DNA from: Streptococcus mitis | Lineage (GTDB): Bacteria; Bacillota; Bacilli; Lactobacillales; Streptococcaceae | Direction of reading: 5' to 3' | DNA length: 64,000 nucleotides | Assembly (NCBI RefSeq): GCF_005144795.1 | Contig: NZ_SWFJ01000002.1 | Span: forward strand, 62,001-126,000 | Shown here: one piece after another, positions 28,108 through 36,369 of the stretch | Layout: each line of letters begins with the position of its first letter | Numbering within the stretch: position 1 is the stretch's first letter | Made by a program: the position numbers and the translations under genes | Notes under the pieces: generated by a model | Told to the model about the DNA's origin: nothing | What the model saw: only the letters and a program-made list of their open reading frames with translations | The model's database searches: none

Positions 28108-29796
28108 TTATTTTTCACCCTGTCTGAAAGTGACAATCAAAACGATAACAACAAAGACTATCTGGCTAACCAAACCTTCCCAACTTGGATAAATTCCAAG
28201 TAAGTCGATAGTTGGAAATCCTGTCAGCAAGTGGTTAGGAGCCATATTGGTCAACTGAAGAGCATGGACACTAACTCCCAGCATCTTAAAGGCTAGGGCA
28301 TAAATCATCCAAGTCAGGATAAAAAAGACCTTATGTGGCAGGAAGAATTGACTGGCCTTGTTCATCACAAGGGCAATAGCTACCAGAATAAGCAAGGCAA
28401 GTGAAATTCCCAAGACAAATTCAAAGCTAGAAATTCTTGGTAAAATCCCAACATAAAAGAGAATGGTTTCTGCTCCCTCACGGAAAACCGCTAGAAAACT
28501 GAGGGCAAACATGGAAATAAAGGAACCTGTCTTGGTCACTGTTTCCATTTGTGATTCCATAAAGGCATTCCATTTTTTGACTGAGGATTTGCTGTGGAGC
28601 CAGATTCCAATCAAAATCATCATAGCTACCGCAAAAATCCCCACTGCTCCTTCGATGATTTCACGGTTGGAGCCTGATGTTACTGCTGGAAAGGCAATTT
28701 GCAGGATAAAGGCAATAAAGAGACTGGCCATGATTCCAGTGGTAGCCCCACCATAAACCCACTTGAGCCCTTTACGCATCTTAGCTGCTTTCAAGGTCGT
28801 TACCAAGGCCATAACGATTAAGAGTGCCTCTACACCTTCTCTTAGAAGAATCAGCATGGCATCAAAGGCATTGTATCGTGCGCTGGTATCAATTTGTGAT
28901 AAATCTGCAATCAGTTTTTCTAATTTTTCTTGGTAATCCTTCTCACTTCCCTTGACCATAATCACAGGACTTTCGCTTTCCACTCTAGTATAGAGGGATG
29001 GATTGGTCGTGCTAACAGAACCCTCAATCGTTGGCCAGATAGTAATAAATTCCTTCATACTAGCTGCTCCTGATACTTGGTCACCAGTTTGAAATTGTTC
29101 CAAAGCCTTCTTTAAAAGGGCAATGCCGTCTTTAAGACTCAGATCAGAAGATGCTTCTGCTACTTCTTTTCCAGTTACAAAATCATCAATAGCCTTTTTT
29201 AAGTCTTCAAAGGAAGTCTGGATAGAATTAAAATCAGTAGAATCAGTTTCCATGCTACTACGCAGGAAGGAAATAGCTGTTTCAACACGTCCATAATGGG
29301 CTGTACTATTATCACGAACCACACTTTCATTGATAGTCCAAGTGGAATTCATTTTCTTAAATGCCTCTCGAACCTTTTCCAAATCTTTGGAAGCAATGGC
29401 TTGTTCTAGCGCTTCAAAACGAGGACTTAGACGGTTGATCAATTTTTCTTTTTCCGCATCTAAGTCAACAGGATTTTGTTCTTTTTCAAAGGCTAATAGG
29501 GCTGAGGAAATTGCGGTGAGTCTGTCTTCAGTAATATCTCCTGATTGAGCTAACTTTTCCTTAACGACTTTACCAGCCTCAGAATCCTTATTTTCTACTC
29601 TTTCAAAGTCTGTTGCCATCTCTGTAACAAGTTTCTGGGCTTCAGACTGATTGCCATTTTTGACTGCTTTGGACGCATCTGTGATTTTCACAAAGTAAGA
29701 ACTCAAGCTTTCTTGGGCACCTACTGGGGAAAGAATAAAAAATGACAAAGCTAAAACCAGTAACCAGCTTCTAGCCTTCCAGTAATTTTTGTCCAA
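28108..29796 (-). CDS. efeU: Iron permease EfeU (FTR1 family) with extracytoplasmic domain
   Basis: 562 residues. The start is TTG 29796, which has a strong GGAGG 5 nt upstream; an ATG at 29865 lies inside efeB without a ribosome site. A signal peptide (LLVLALSFFILSPVGAQ) and a helical extracytoplasmic domain of about 300 residues precede the seven-helix FTR1 permease. The two iron-translocation motifs REGVEALLIV and FREGAETILF are present. It overlaps efeB by 26 nt. Confidence 0.9.
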   Translation of the reverse strand: MDKNYWKARSWLLVLALSFFILSPVGAQESLSSYFVKITDASKAVKNGNQSEAQKLVTEMATDFERVENKDSEAGKVVKEKLAQSGDITEDRLTAISSALLAFEKEQNPVDLDAEKEKLINRLSPRFEALEQAIASKDLEKVREAFKKMNSTWTINESVVRDNSTAHYGRVETAISFLRSSMETDSTDFNSIQTSFEDLKKAIDDFVTGKEVAEASSDLSLKDGIALLKKALEQFQTGDQVSGAASMKEFITIWPTIEGSVSTTNPSLYTRVESESPVIMVKGSEKDYQEKLEKLIADLSQIDTSARYNAFDAMLILLREGVEALLIVMALVTTLKAAKMRKGLKWVYGGATTGIMASLFIAFILQIAFPAVTSGSNREIIEGAVGIFAVAMMILIGIWLHSKSSVKKWNAFMESQMETVTKTGSFISMFALSFLAVFREGAETILFYVGILPRISSFEFVLGISLALLILVAIALVMNKASQFFLPHKVFFILTWMIYALAFKMLGVSVHALQLTNMAPNHLLTGFPTIDLLGIYPSWEGLVSQIVFVVIVLIVTFRQGEK

Positions 29797-30985
29797 TGTA
29801 GCCTCCTTTCTCCACACCACCAAAGCAAGCAAAGAGTCCACTACCGATATGAGTGATGTATTCATTCATCTTATCAGTAGCACCTAGATTGGTTTGAACC
29901 TTGACAAAGTTATCAGGATCCTTCTGGAAAGAAATGAAGAGCAAGCCCGTATCAAACTGGCCAGTTTTTTCATCAATCCCATCTGAGTAAGAGTAAGAAC
30001 GACGCAAAAGTGGTTTCTCCACTTCCTTGGCCAAACGGACATGCGAATCATCAGGCAAAAGACTCAAATCCACTTCATCAAACTCGTTCTTCTTGCCAAA
30101 GGGGGCACCACTTTCCTTGTAACGGCCGAAGGTATTTTCTTGTTCTTCAAGACTAGTACGATCCCAGGTCTCTAAAAACATCTGAATCCGACGAACTGCC
30201 ATATAAGAACCATTTTCCATCCAGTCCTTACTATCAGCCCAGATAACACGATCAAAGTCTTTCTCCTTGGTTGGATTTGCCGTTCCATCTTTAAAACCAA
30301 AGAGGTTACGCGGAGTCTCCATTCGATCTCCGATAGCTGCAAATCCAGACTGACTCCAACGAAGGGTCACTGCATTTCTCCCCTTACGGATGAGGTTGCG
30401 AATAGCATGAAAGGCAACTTGCTCATCATCTGCACAAGCCTGAATCACAATATCTCCACCAGTATATTTTTCACGTAATTGCTCTTTAGGAAACGGCGGT
30501 AAATCCCTAAAAACTTGAGGACGCTTGTTTTCCAAGTTCATCTTTTTCAAGAAACTTGCAGACACACCAAAAGTCAGCGTCAAACGATGAGGATTGAGCC
30601 CGACTGTTTCACCAGTATCGCTAGGAGGTAAGAGAGCATTCTGTCCATCTTTTTTGACCAATTCCCCCTCGACCAACTTGGCACTATAATCCGTCCAATC
30701 CTTGAACAACTGGATAATCTTATCCTTATCCGTCGTGTGCAAGTCCAAAACAACAAAATAGATATTCTTCTGCATGGGCGTACTAATCCCTGCTTGATGC
30801 TTACCATAAAAAGCAATTTTTTCATTTCCGTACGAGATTTTTTCCTGATTTCCTAGCTTAGGTGCGAAAAAAGCAGAAGCACCAGAGAGTCCTAGCGCTA
30901 AGCCAGCCCCTCCAATCCCTGCTTTTTTTAGAAATTCTCGACGGTCCATTTTCTTCTCGAAAAACTTTTCGTCTTTTTCAGTCAT
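29771..30985 (-). CDS. efeB: Dyp-type haem peroxidase EfeB with Tat signal
   Basis: 404 residues. The N-terminus carries the twin-arginine motif DRREFLKKAG and a hydrophobic stretch rich in Gly and Ala, so the folded haem protein should leave through TatAC encoded just downstream. The Dyp signature GFKDGTANP holds the catalytic Asp. The enzyme is thought to help iron uptake by oxidising ferrous iron or acting on haem. It starts 5 nt after the efeO remnant. Confidence 0.95.
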   Translation of the reverse strand: MTEKDEKFFEKKMDRREFLKKAGIGGAGLALGLSGASAFFAPKLGNQEKISYGNEKIAFYGKHQAGISTPMQKNIYFVVLDLHTTDKDKIIQLFKDWTDYSAKLVEGELVKKDGQNALLPPSDTGETVGLNPHRLTLTFGVSASFLKKMNLENKRPQVFRDLPPFPKEQLREKYTGGDIVIQACADDEQVAFHAIRNLIRKGRNAVTLRWSQSGFAAIGDRMETPRNLFGFKDGTANPTKEKDFDRVIWADSKDWMENGSYMAVRRIQMFLETWDRTSLEEQENTFGRYKESGAPFGKKNEFDEVDLSLLPDDSHVRLAKEVEKPLLRRSYSYSDGIDEKTGQFDTGLLFISFQKDPDNFVKVQTNLGATDKMNEYITHIGSGLFACFGGVEKGGYIGQKLLEG

Positions 30986-30990
30986 GACTC

Positions 30991-31863
30991 TTATTCTCCA
31001 CTAAGAAATTTACCCATTTGTGATAGAGGCTCACCAAGTTTTGTCACAGCTTCTGACAATTCCTTAGTATCTTCTTTTGTCAAATCTGTATAAAGCTTGT
31101 AGTGTTCTTTGTCTGTCATGTGTTTGTCCAACAAACTATTGACAGACTGGAAGTCTGTTTCCAATTCTTTAACTAGGTTAGCGTCTGATTTTTCAAGTAA
31201 AGGTTTAAAAAGTTGGAAAATCTTCTCAGCACCTTCAATATTGGCACGGAAGTCATACAAGTCTGTGTGAGAATAAATTTCTTCTTCACCTGTAATCTTG
31301 CTTGTCGCTACTTCATTAAGCAAGTCAACTGCTCCAGTCAACATAACCTTGTAGTCCACATCCACAGTTGCAATCTTAGCCTTCAATTATTTGATATCAT
31401 TGACTAGTTGATCGCCATAACTTTCAGTTCCTTTAGTTGTATTTTCTTCCCAAAGGATACGCTCGATACGGTGGAAACCTGACCAACCTTCCTCAGTCTT
31501 GTTTTCATCAACATAGTCTGCTAAACGGAAGTCAATCTTGACATCTGACTCACCAAAACTTTCGGCAATCGGTTCTGAACGCTCATAAGACATACGAATC
31601 AGTGGATAAACCTTCTTAGCCTCTTCTAAATTGCCTTCTTTCAACAGTTTGACAAAGCCTTCCGTATCTGTCAAAAGTTTATCAATTTGCTCTTGTACAA
31701 AAGTCTTATAGTCAGCAGTAGCCTTATCAAGCATTTTTTGCTTGTCTTCAGACAAGGCTGTTACCTTAGAGGAATCACTTGTGTTACTTGGCTTAGATTG
31801 ATTATTGGCACAAGCTGTCAATAGCAAGGCTGAAGATAAAAGGATAAAACCTAGTTTTTTCAT
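30991..31863 (-). pseudogene. efeO: Iron-binding lipoprotein EfeO interrupted by an in-frame stop
   Basis: Two segments in the same frame, 158 and 131 codons, are separated by a single TAA at 31387-31389. The first has a lipobox LTAC and the imelysin/M75 motif region GFHRIERILWE. The second continues with DYKVMLTGAVDLLNE and the C-terminal helices. Together they equal the usual EfeO length of about 290. No ribosome site precedes the second part, whose first codon is TTG. A single change (for example GAA to TAA) would explain it; readthrough or a sequencing error are alternatives. Without EfeO the EfeUOB importer may be impaired. Confidence 0.85.
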
Positions 31864-31909
31864 TGTATACTCCTATTGGTTCAGAAGACCTGAATTTATT
31901 TTACGTTTC

Positions 31910-31918
31910 ATTATATCA
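31910..31918 (-). promoter_or_regulatory. Extended -10 promoter of the efe-tat operon
   Basis: Minus-strand TGATATAAT, about 50 nt upstream of efeO, with a weak TTAAAA at the -35 position. Confidence 0.6.
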
Positions 31919-32096
31919 TGTCTTCTCTCATTTTTTAATGAATTGTCAGAAAATTTAATGTTTAAAATTCGAAATAGAAAATAATGTTTTTAATTTAACC
32001 CAATAGACCAATAAATATTCGCAACACTATCAGGAAGTAACAAAAAACCGATCAGCTATCTAACTTAAGCTCTATACTATCTGTTGTTGAAACACG

Positions 32097-32123
32097 AAAA
32101 AACTCTCTACTAAGAGAGTTTTT
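32097..32123. terminator. Hairpin terminator downstream of the small CRISPR array
   Basis: AAAAAACTCTCT / AGAGAGTTTTT around ACTA; A and T runs on both sides allow function in either direction. On the minus strand it would end the transcript of the small array. Confidence 0.75.
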
Positions 32124-32215
32124 CTTGATAATTCTTACAAAAGGAAGGAGCTCTCCTACAACTTTTATTCACATTTATATGTTGTGTCTTCTAAAATTTT
32201 CAACTATTCCTACCA

Positions 32216-32277
32216 AACAAAAGGCGAACAAATTCTCAGGCTTCCCAGTAGACATGAATTTGCTCGCTTTTTTGGTG
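32216..32277. other. Long imperfect inverted repeat
   Basis: AAAGGCGAACAAATTC and GAATTTGCTCGCTTTT pair with G-U tolerance across about 26 nt and are followed by T residues on the plus strand. No gene precedes it on that strand. It may be a terminator left from a displaced gene. Confidence 0.45.
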
Positions 32278-32300
32278 CCTTGGAGACAGACAAAGACAAA

Positions 32301-32501
32301 TGGACAATATTTTATAGGTAATCTAGAACTTAAAAACCATCCAAATCCACATAATTTAAAATGGAAGACCGTGTCTCAATTCCTTATAGGTAAGGTATAA
32401 CATGCGGACTTCTACATCGAGGTAGAACGTATCAATCGACATGAAACGAGTTACTTACGGTGAGTTCTACAAGTCTCAATTCCTTATAGGTAAGGTATAA
32501 C
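32301..32501 (-). CRISPR. Small CRISPR array with two intact repeats and a decayed terminal repeat
   Basis: Intact 29-nt repeats lie at 32473-32501 and 32373-32401; a degenerate one at 32301-32329 matches about 20 of the last 25 positions. Spacers are 71 nt (32402-32472) and 43 nt (32330-32372). The repeats equal those of the main array and the leader on the right is a copy of the main leader. Orientation is minus: the repeat then ends ATTGAGAC, like a canonical crRNA 5' handle, and the decayed repeat is distal to the leader. Confidence 0.9.
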
Positions 32502-32562
32502 AACAGCATTTTCGCTGTTTCTAGATTGATTATATCAAAAAATAGGGCTTTGTTCAAGATTG
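32502..32562 (-). promoter_or_regulatory. Leader and promoter of the small CRISPR array
   Basis: It begins AACAGC...GCTGTT (hairpin) and is nearly the same as the main leader for about 60 nt. A minus-strand promoter TTGAAC (32552-32557), 17 nt, TATAAT (32529-32534) fires into the first repeat. Confidence 0.85.
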
Positions 32563-32615
32563 CAAACTTTAGCCACGCGCTTGCGATGAACATCGTATGT
32601 CCAGATAATATACAT

Positions 32616-34091
32616 TTATTTTCGCTTTTTGAAATAGATGAAAGCAACTGTGAAAAGAGGAATAAGCAAAGTAAGCCAAGATGAATACGTCAGGCACAGA
32701 TTGCAAATCGTCAGACAGTGTTCTTGCAGTTCTTTGATATTCGGAATGATTGCTAATGCAATACTTAAAACTGTTAGTACTAATACTCTGTCATTTAACT
32801 TATTGCTTGCTTCCGTCTGGCTGATATCATGTAGTTCACTGATTTGACTATCTAGGAGATTGATATGCTTCTCGATATAGAGAGAGGTTTGCAGCAATTC
32901 GTAGATTTCAATCGCCTGCTCCTGCGGGCAAAGTTCCGGAAGCAGAAATTGATTTTTAAAGGTCGTGTAAGCCTTCTGCAGCTTCAGTTTATCAGAAACT
33001 CTCGCATTGACCCTATCCCCTGCATCCTTAGAATACTTCAGAATACCAATCCTCTGGCTGAGCGTAATCAAAGCCAAGTCCAGATATTCCGTCAAAAAGT
33101 AGCCTTTGAGGAAAGATTCTGGAAAAACAGAACCACTCATAAAAATCATGGAATGCTGACTGGCCATATAAAGACTTCCATCAGCTGACCACCTCGTATA
33201 GAGAAGCTTTTCCAGCTCTGCCTTTAGCATATCTCGACTCAGACATGTTGAATCTCCCTTATCAACGTATAAAATACTAAAAAGAAGCTTCATCTCTTTT
33301 AAACTTTGCTCAGAATCATCAAAATTCGCCCAATTCGTCGTTTTATAAATCAAGTCCTCTACTTCAGGAACCATCATGTAGCTCACCACATACATCCGGT
33401 CATCAATGATGATTTCCAGATGAGGCTTAGACTCAAACTGCGAAATATCCTCTGGAAATATCGCTTCCTCAGGCAAGCCAAAGAAATCCTGCAAAATTTC
33501 TTTCGGAGCCGACATGATCCCATAGGAGGAAATTAAGTCGGACGGCTGTGGAGGCTCGTTAATTTTGTCACTCTTAATCAGCTCAATATTATTTGGTGAG
33601 ACTAAATCACGCAGCAATGTAGTCAAAAAAGGAGCATAGAGATGACGACCATACTGGTTGATGTTTTTAATATCTTCCAATTTATCTTTGCAACGATTTT
33701 CCATTGAAAAAATCAGGAAACCTGCTTCTAAATTTGGAAAATAACGAAGCATGATATAGTCAAGCGTCAGGTCATAAAACTCCAGTTTGTCGATGTGATT
33801 ATAATAAGAAATCCGATAGACATCACCTTTTTCTAAGCCAGTATAAGCATAGTTTGTGACCAGCTCAGGATTGCGGAAAATCAGCTCCTCTGCTTTTTTA
33901 TTAAAATATCGACGATAAGCGTACTTTAAACGCTCGCTTTTTTCACCAGCTTCTACATTCAGATAGGGAAGGTCATTGGTATCTTGGCTGAGTTTCTTCC
34001 ATTTGGAAGACTTCGGAAAAGACTCCAGCCCCTTGGCCGCAAAGGGTAAAACAAAGATATGGTGACTAAATACAGATTGACTCTCAGACAT
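32616..34091 (-). CDS. CorA-like membrane protein, putative type III CRISPR effector
   Basis: 491 residues from ATG 34091 (GGAGG upstream; ATGs at 34145 and 34121 lack one). A large soluble N-terminal part is followed by a long helical stretch and two C-terminal membrane helices (about 436-450 and 470-487) ending FKKRK, the CorA layout. The CorA GMN loop is not present; the first helix ends IIPNI. A segment near 107-155 (FLIFSMEN, then INQYGRHLYAPFL) resembles, from memory, CorA-type proteins encoded beside Cmr loci, such as the SAM-AMP-gated Bacteroides effector. It lies between the two arrays on the same strand. Probable role: membrane effector opened by the nucleotide Cas10 makes. A housekeeping Mg2+ channel is unlikely from size and location. 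Confidence 0.65.
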   Translation of the reverse strand: MSESQSVFSHHIFVLPFAAKGLESFPKSSKWKKLSQDTNDLPYLNVEAGEKSERLKYAYRRYFNKKAEELIFRNPELVTNYAYTGLEKGDVYRISYYNHIDKLEFYDLTLDYIMLRYFPNLEAGFLIFSMENRCKDKLEDIKNINQYGRHLYAPFLTTLLRDLVSPNNIELIKSDKINEPPQPSDLISSYGIMSAPKEILQDFFGLPEEAIFPEDISQFESKPHLEIIIDDRMYVVSYMMVPEVEDLIYKTTNWANFDDSEQSLKEMKLLFSILYVDKGDSTCLSRDMLKAELEKLLYTRWSADGSLYMASQHSMIFMSGSVFPESFLKGYFLTEYLDLALITLSQRIGILKYSKDAGDRVNARVSDKLKLQKAYTTFKNQFLLPELCPQEQAIEIYELLQTSLYIEKHINLLDSQISELHDISQTEASNKLNDRVLVLTVLSIALAIIPNIKELQEHCLTICNLCLTYSSWLTLLIPLFTVAFIYFKKRK

Positions 34092-34143
34092 AAACAACCT
34101 CCGAGTAAGATATCTCCTCATGAAAACACTTCCAATACACCAC

Positions 34144-34170
34144 AAAAAACTTGCTTCCGCGAGTTTTTTT
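34144..34170 (-). terminator. Terminator of the main CRISPR array
   Basis: AAAAAACTTGC / GCGAGTTTTTTT around TTCC, located between the leader-distal end of the array and the CorA-like gene on the minus strand. Confidence 0.75.
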
Positions 34171-34179
34171 CAGTTGGAT

Positions 34180-35272
34180 AAAACAATTCCTTATAGGTAA
34201 GGTAGAACCAAAAGTGTGCGGTGTGTTCGAGTGTGGTGAACTCGAAAAAGTCTCAATTCCTTATAGGTAAGGTAGAACTTTATCAAGAGAATTTCCCACA
34301 ACGTGCTGAGAAGGAGAAATTTAAGTCTCAATTCCTTATAGGTAAGGTAGAACAGATCAATGGGATAAAGAAGCACAAGCTCATTACAACGCTCTGTCTC
34401 AATTCCTTATAGGTAAGGTAGAACATACTGCAAAACAAGAGCAGGAGAAATCCAAGGTTGAGGCTGAAACTAAGTCTCAATTCCTTTTAGGTAAGGTAGA
34501 ACGATTGCAAAGAACTTTACAAGAGTTCGCCGAAGAGAAAAGAGTCTCAATTCCTTATAGGTAAGGTAGAACACGTCATTAGTGTATTTGTATATGATGC
34601 CTCAAAGCATAGTTTATGCTATGTCTCAATTCCTTATAGGTAAGGTATAACATATTGAAGGATATCAAGTGGTATCGAACTATTCATGGATGCCAGACTA
34701 TAAGTCTCAATTCCTTATAGGTAAGGTAGAACTCACATCAACTACCAAGAAGAGTGTTTAGATGCCATGGCTCGTATGATTGTCTCAATTCCTTATAGGT
34801 AAGGTATTACAAGTTGAACGTATTGCAAGTGGGAATGTTGAAAATACATTTGTGTCTCAATTCCTTATAGGTAAGGTAGAACACAGTGGTCAACAACATT
34901 CCTAAGTTTGAGACTAAGAAAGATATCGTTATGTCTCAATTCCTTATAGGTAAGGTATAACTTCCTCCAAAATTAGCATTCCCAAAGAAATAGCAATTAA
35001 AATGGGCTACGCGTCTCAATTCCTTATAGGTAAGGTATAACACTTTTTGGCGTTTTGGCTGAATGTGTAAAGGCAGTAGTCTGCAAAACTAGTCTCAATT
35101 CCTTGTAGGTAAGGTAAAACTTTTGGGGTTTAAACCCTGGCGAAACGGTTAATATCTATAAAGATATGTCTCAATTCCTTATAGGTAAGGTAGAACAAAG
35201 AAGAAAACCGTATCTTTGCGTCTTGGGGTCAGTCAGGTAACAAGTCTCAATTCCTTATAGGTAAGGTACAAC
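34180..35272 (-). CRISPR. Main CRISPR array, 14 repeats plus one decayed terminal repeat
   Basis: 29-nt repeats begin at 34250, 34325, 34396, 34474, 34544, 34623, 34704, 34782, 34854, 34933, 35013, 35092, 35168 and 35244; a decayed one spans 34180-34208. On the plus strand they start GTCTCAATTC and end GGTAGAAC. Spacers are 41-52 nt. Transcription is from the minus strand: the repeat then ends ATTGAGAC, the decayed repeat is leader-distal, and a promoter sits in the leader. The base pattern near the other repeat end varies (GTAGAAC, GTATAAC, GTATTAC, GTAAAAC, GTACAAC), while the eight handle bases are constant in all 14. Confidence 0.97.
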
Positions 35273-35330
35273 AACAGCATTTTCGCTGTTTCTAGATTGA
35301 TTGTATCAAAAAGCAGGCTTTTTTTCAAGA
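35273..35330 (-). promoter_or_regulatory. Leader and promoter of the main CRISPR array
   Basis: AACAGC/GCTGTT hairpin next to the first repeat, then a minus-strand promoter TTGAAA (35323-35328), 17 nt, TACAAT (35300-35305). The sequence is almost the same as 32502-32562. Confidence 0.85.
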
Positions 35331-35379
35331 TTTCGATAAAAAAGTCGGTCGATCTTTTTTGTCCTAGCGCTCTTGCCAA

Positions 35380-35592
35380 CTAAGATTGAACTCCTATCCC
35401 TGTACGATAGCTGACTTCACTTGTTTCTAAACTCTTTGTAAATGCTGCCTTATATTCAGACTCCTTAATCTGAACAAGCTCCTCTATACCTTTTCGAGCT
35501 ATTTGAGTTGCGCAAGTCCCTCAGATACGATTTGTAAATCCCCTTGTCGATTGAGCTCTGCTACTCTAACTGTCCGAAACCAACATTCGTTT
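35380..35592 (-). pseudogene. Possible frameshifted gene remnant between cmr6 and the array
   Basis: On the minus strand one frame reads RVAELNRQGDLQIVSEGLAQ and ends in a stop; after a frame change the sequence continues IARKGIEELVQIKESEYK and on to VSYRTGIGVQS and a TAG at 35380. Both parts look coding and hydrophilic, but no intact gene spans them. It overlaps the cmr6 end in another frame. Family unknown; the stretch may also be chance. Confidence 0.35.
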
Positions 35593-36367
35593 TGGCGCCA
35601 ATGCCTACATCAGTCAAGATGCTTTTAAATAACTCTATTTTTTGTTTAACCGTAATTTGAACTCCATCTGAAAGCTGACACTCATTCAGATAAAAGCCAA
35701 ATTCAAAAGAGATTCCAGGCTTAACTTTCAGACAGTTGATTGGAATAGGATTCTTGATAATGTCACTATGAGGCGTAATGAATTCCAAAGCTAAACACTG
35801 TTGCTTTGTTTTATTTTTAGAAGTTGGATAAGCATCTAAAAAGACATCATTATCTTCAAAAATATCATCTTTCAAATCATAGATTTCTTCATCCGAGAGT
35901 TCTGGTTCGAGAAGTGACTGAATATACTTCATCTTTTGCTGATTAATATCATCTTTGGTATCTTCTTTCCTAGGAAAGACGCTTTTCAATATTCCTTTGA
36001 CAGAGGAGCCAGGTATATAGGGCAGTCCCGTTACATAATCAAAAGAAAAGCCAGAATAAATAGAACCCTTTGATTTCAAATCATGGGGATTGCCAGTTCC
36101 TATCATGAGGCCAGGATAAATGGTTTCCAAAGAAAAGGTTTGGAAACTTGCTACACCTTTTGAAGCATTTTTCAAATGCTCCAAAGGTGATAAAGACAGG
36201 TCAAATTTAAAATCCTGCAAAGCCTTATTTCTCTCACGAAATTGCTCCTCACTAGATGGTGATCCACCCAGTTCATAAACTAAACCTGATTTTTCTTTTC
36301 GCTCCTCTAATCCTTTAAAATATTCATGATAGTAGATATAAGACATGTTTTTTGAACTAAACATCAT
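35561..36367 (-). CDS. cmr6: Type III-B CRISPR RAMP protein Cmr6
   Basis: 268 residues, RAMP fold (Cas7 group) capping the crRNA 3' end of the Cmr complex. The motif LPYIPGSSVKGILKSVF is the RAMP substrate loop, and GIGAKTNVGFGQL the C-terminal Gly-rich loop. Start ATG 36367 with GGAGGG upstream. Last gene of the cas operon, 2 nt after cmr5. Confidence 0.9.
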   Translation of the reverse strand: MMFSSKNMSYIYYHEYFKGLEERKEKSGLVYELGGSPSSEEQFRERNKALQDFKFDLSLSPLEHLKNASKGVASFQTFSLETIYPGLMIGTGNPHDLKSKGSIYSGFSFDYVTGLPYIPGSSVKGILKSVFPRKEDTKDDINQQKMKYIQSLLEPELSDEEIYDLKDDIFEDNDVFLDAYPTSKNKTKQQCLALEFITPHSDIIKNPIPINCLKVKPGISFEFGFYLNECQLSDGVQITVKQKIELFKSILTDVGIGAKTNVGFGQLE

Positions 36368-36369
36368 CC

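Noticed and set aside
32125..32400. 91-codon plus-strand frame
   Set aside because: It runs through an inverted repeat and into CRISPR repeats; the C-terminal VSQFLIGKV is repeat sequence.
32876..33188. Plus-strand frames opposite the CorA-like gene
   Set aside because: No ribosome site and basic low-complexity content; the minus-strand gene has a good start and membrane helices.
34191..34412. Short frames across the main array with repeated FYLTYKELRL or SQFLIGKVE
   Set aside because: They are translations of the CRISPR repeats, not a repeat protein.
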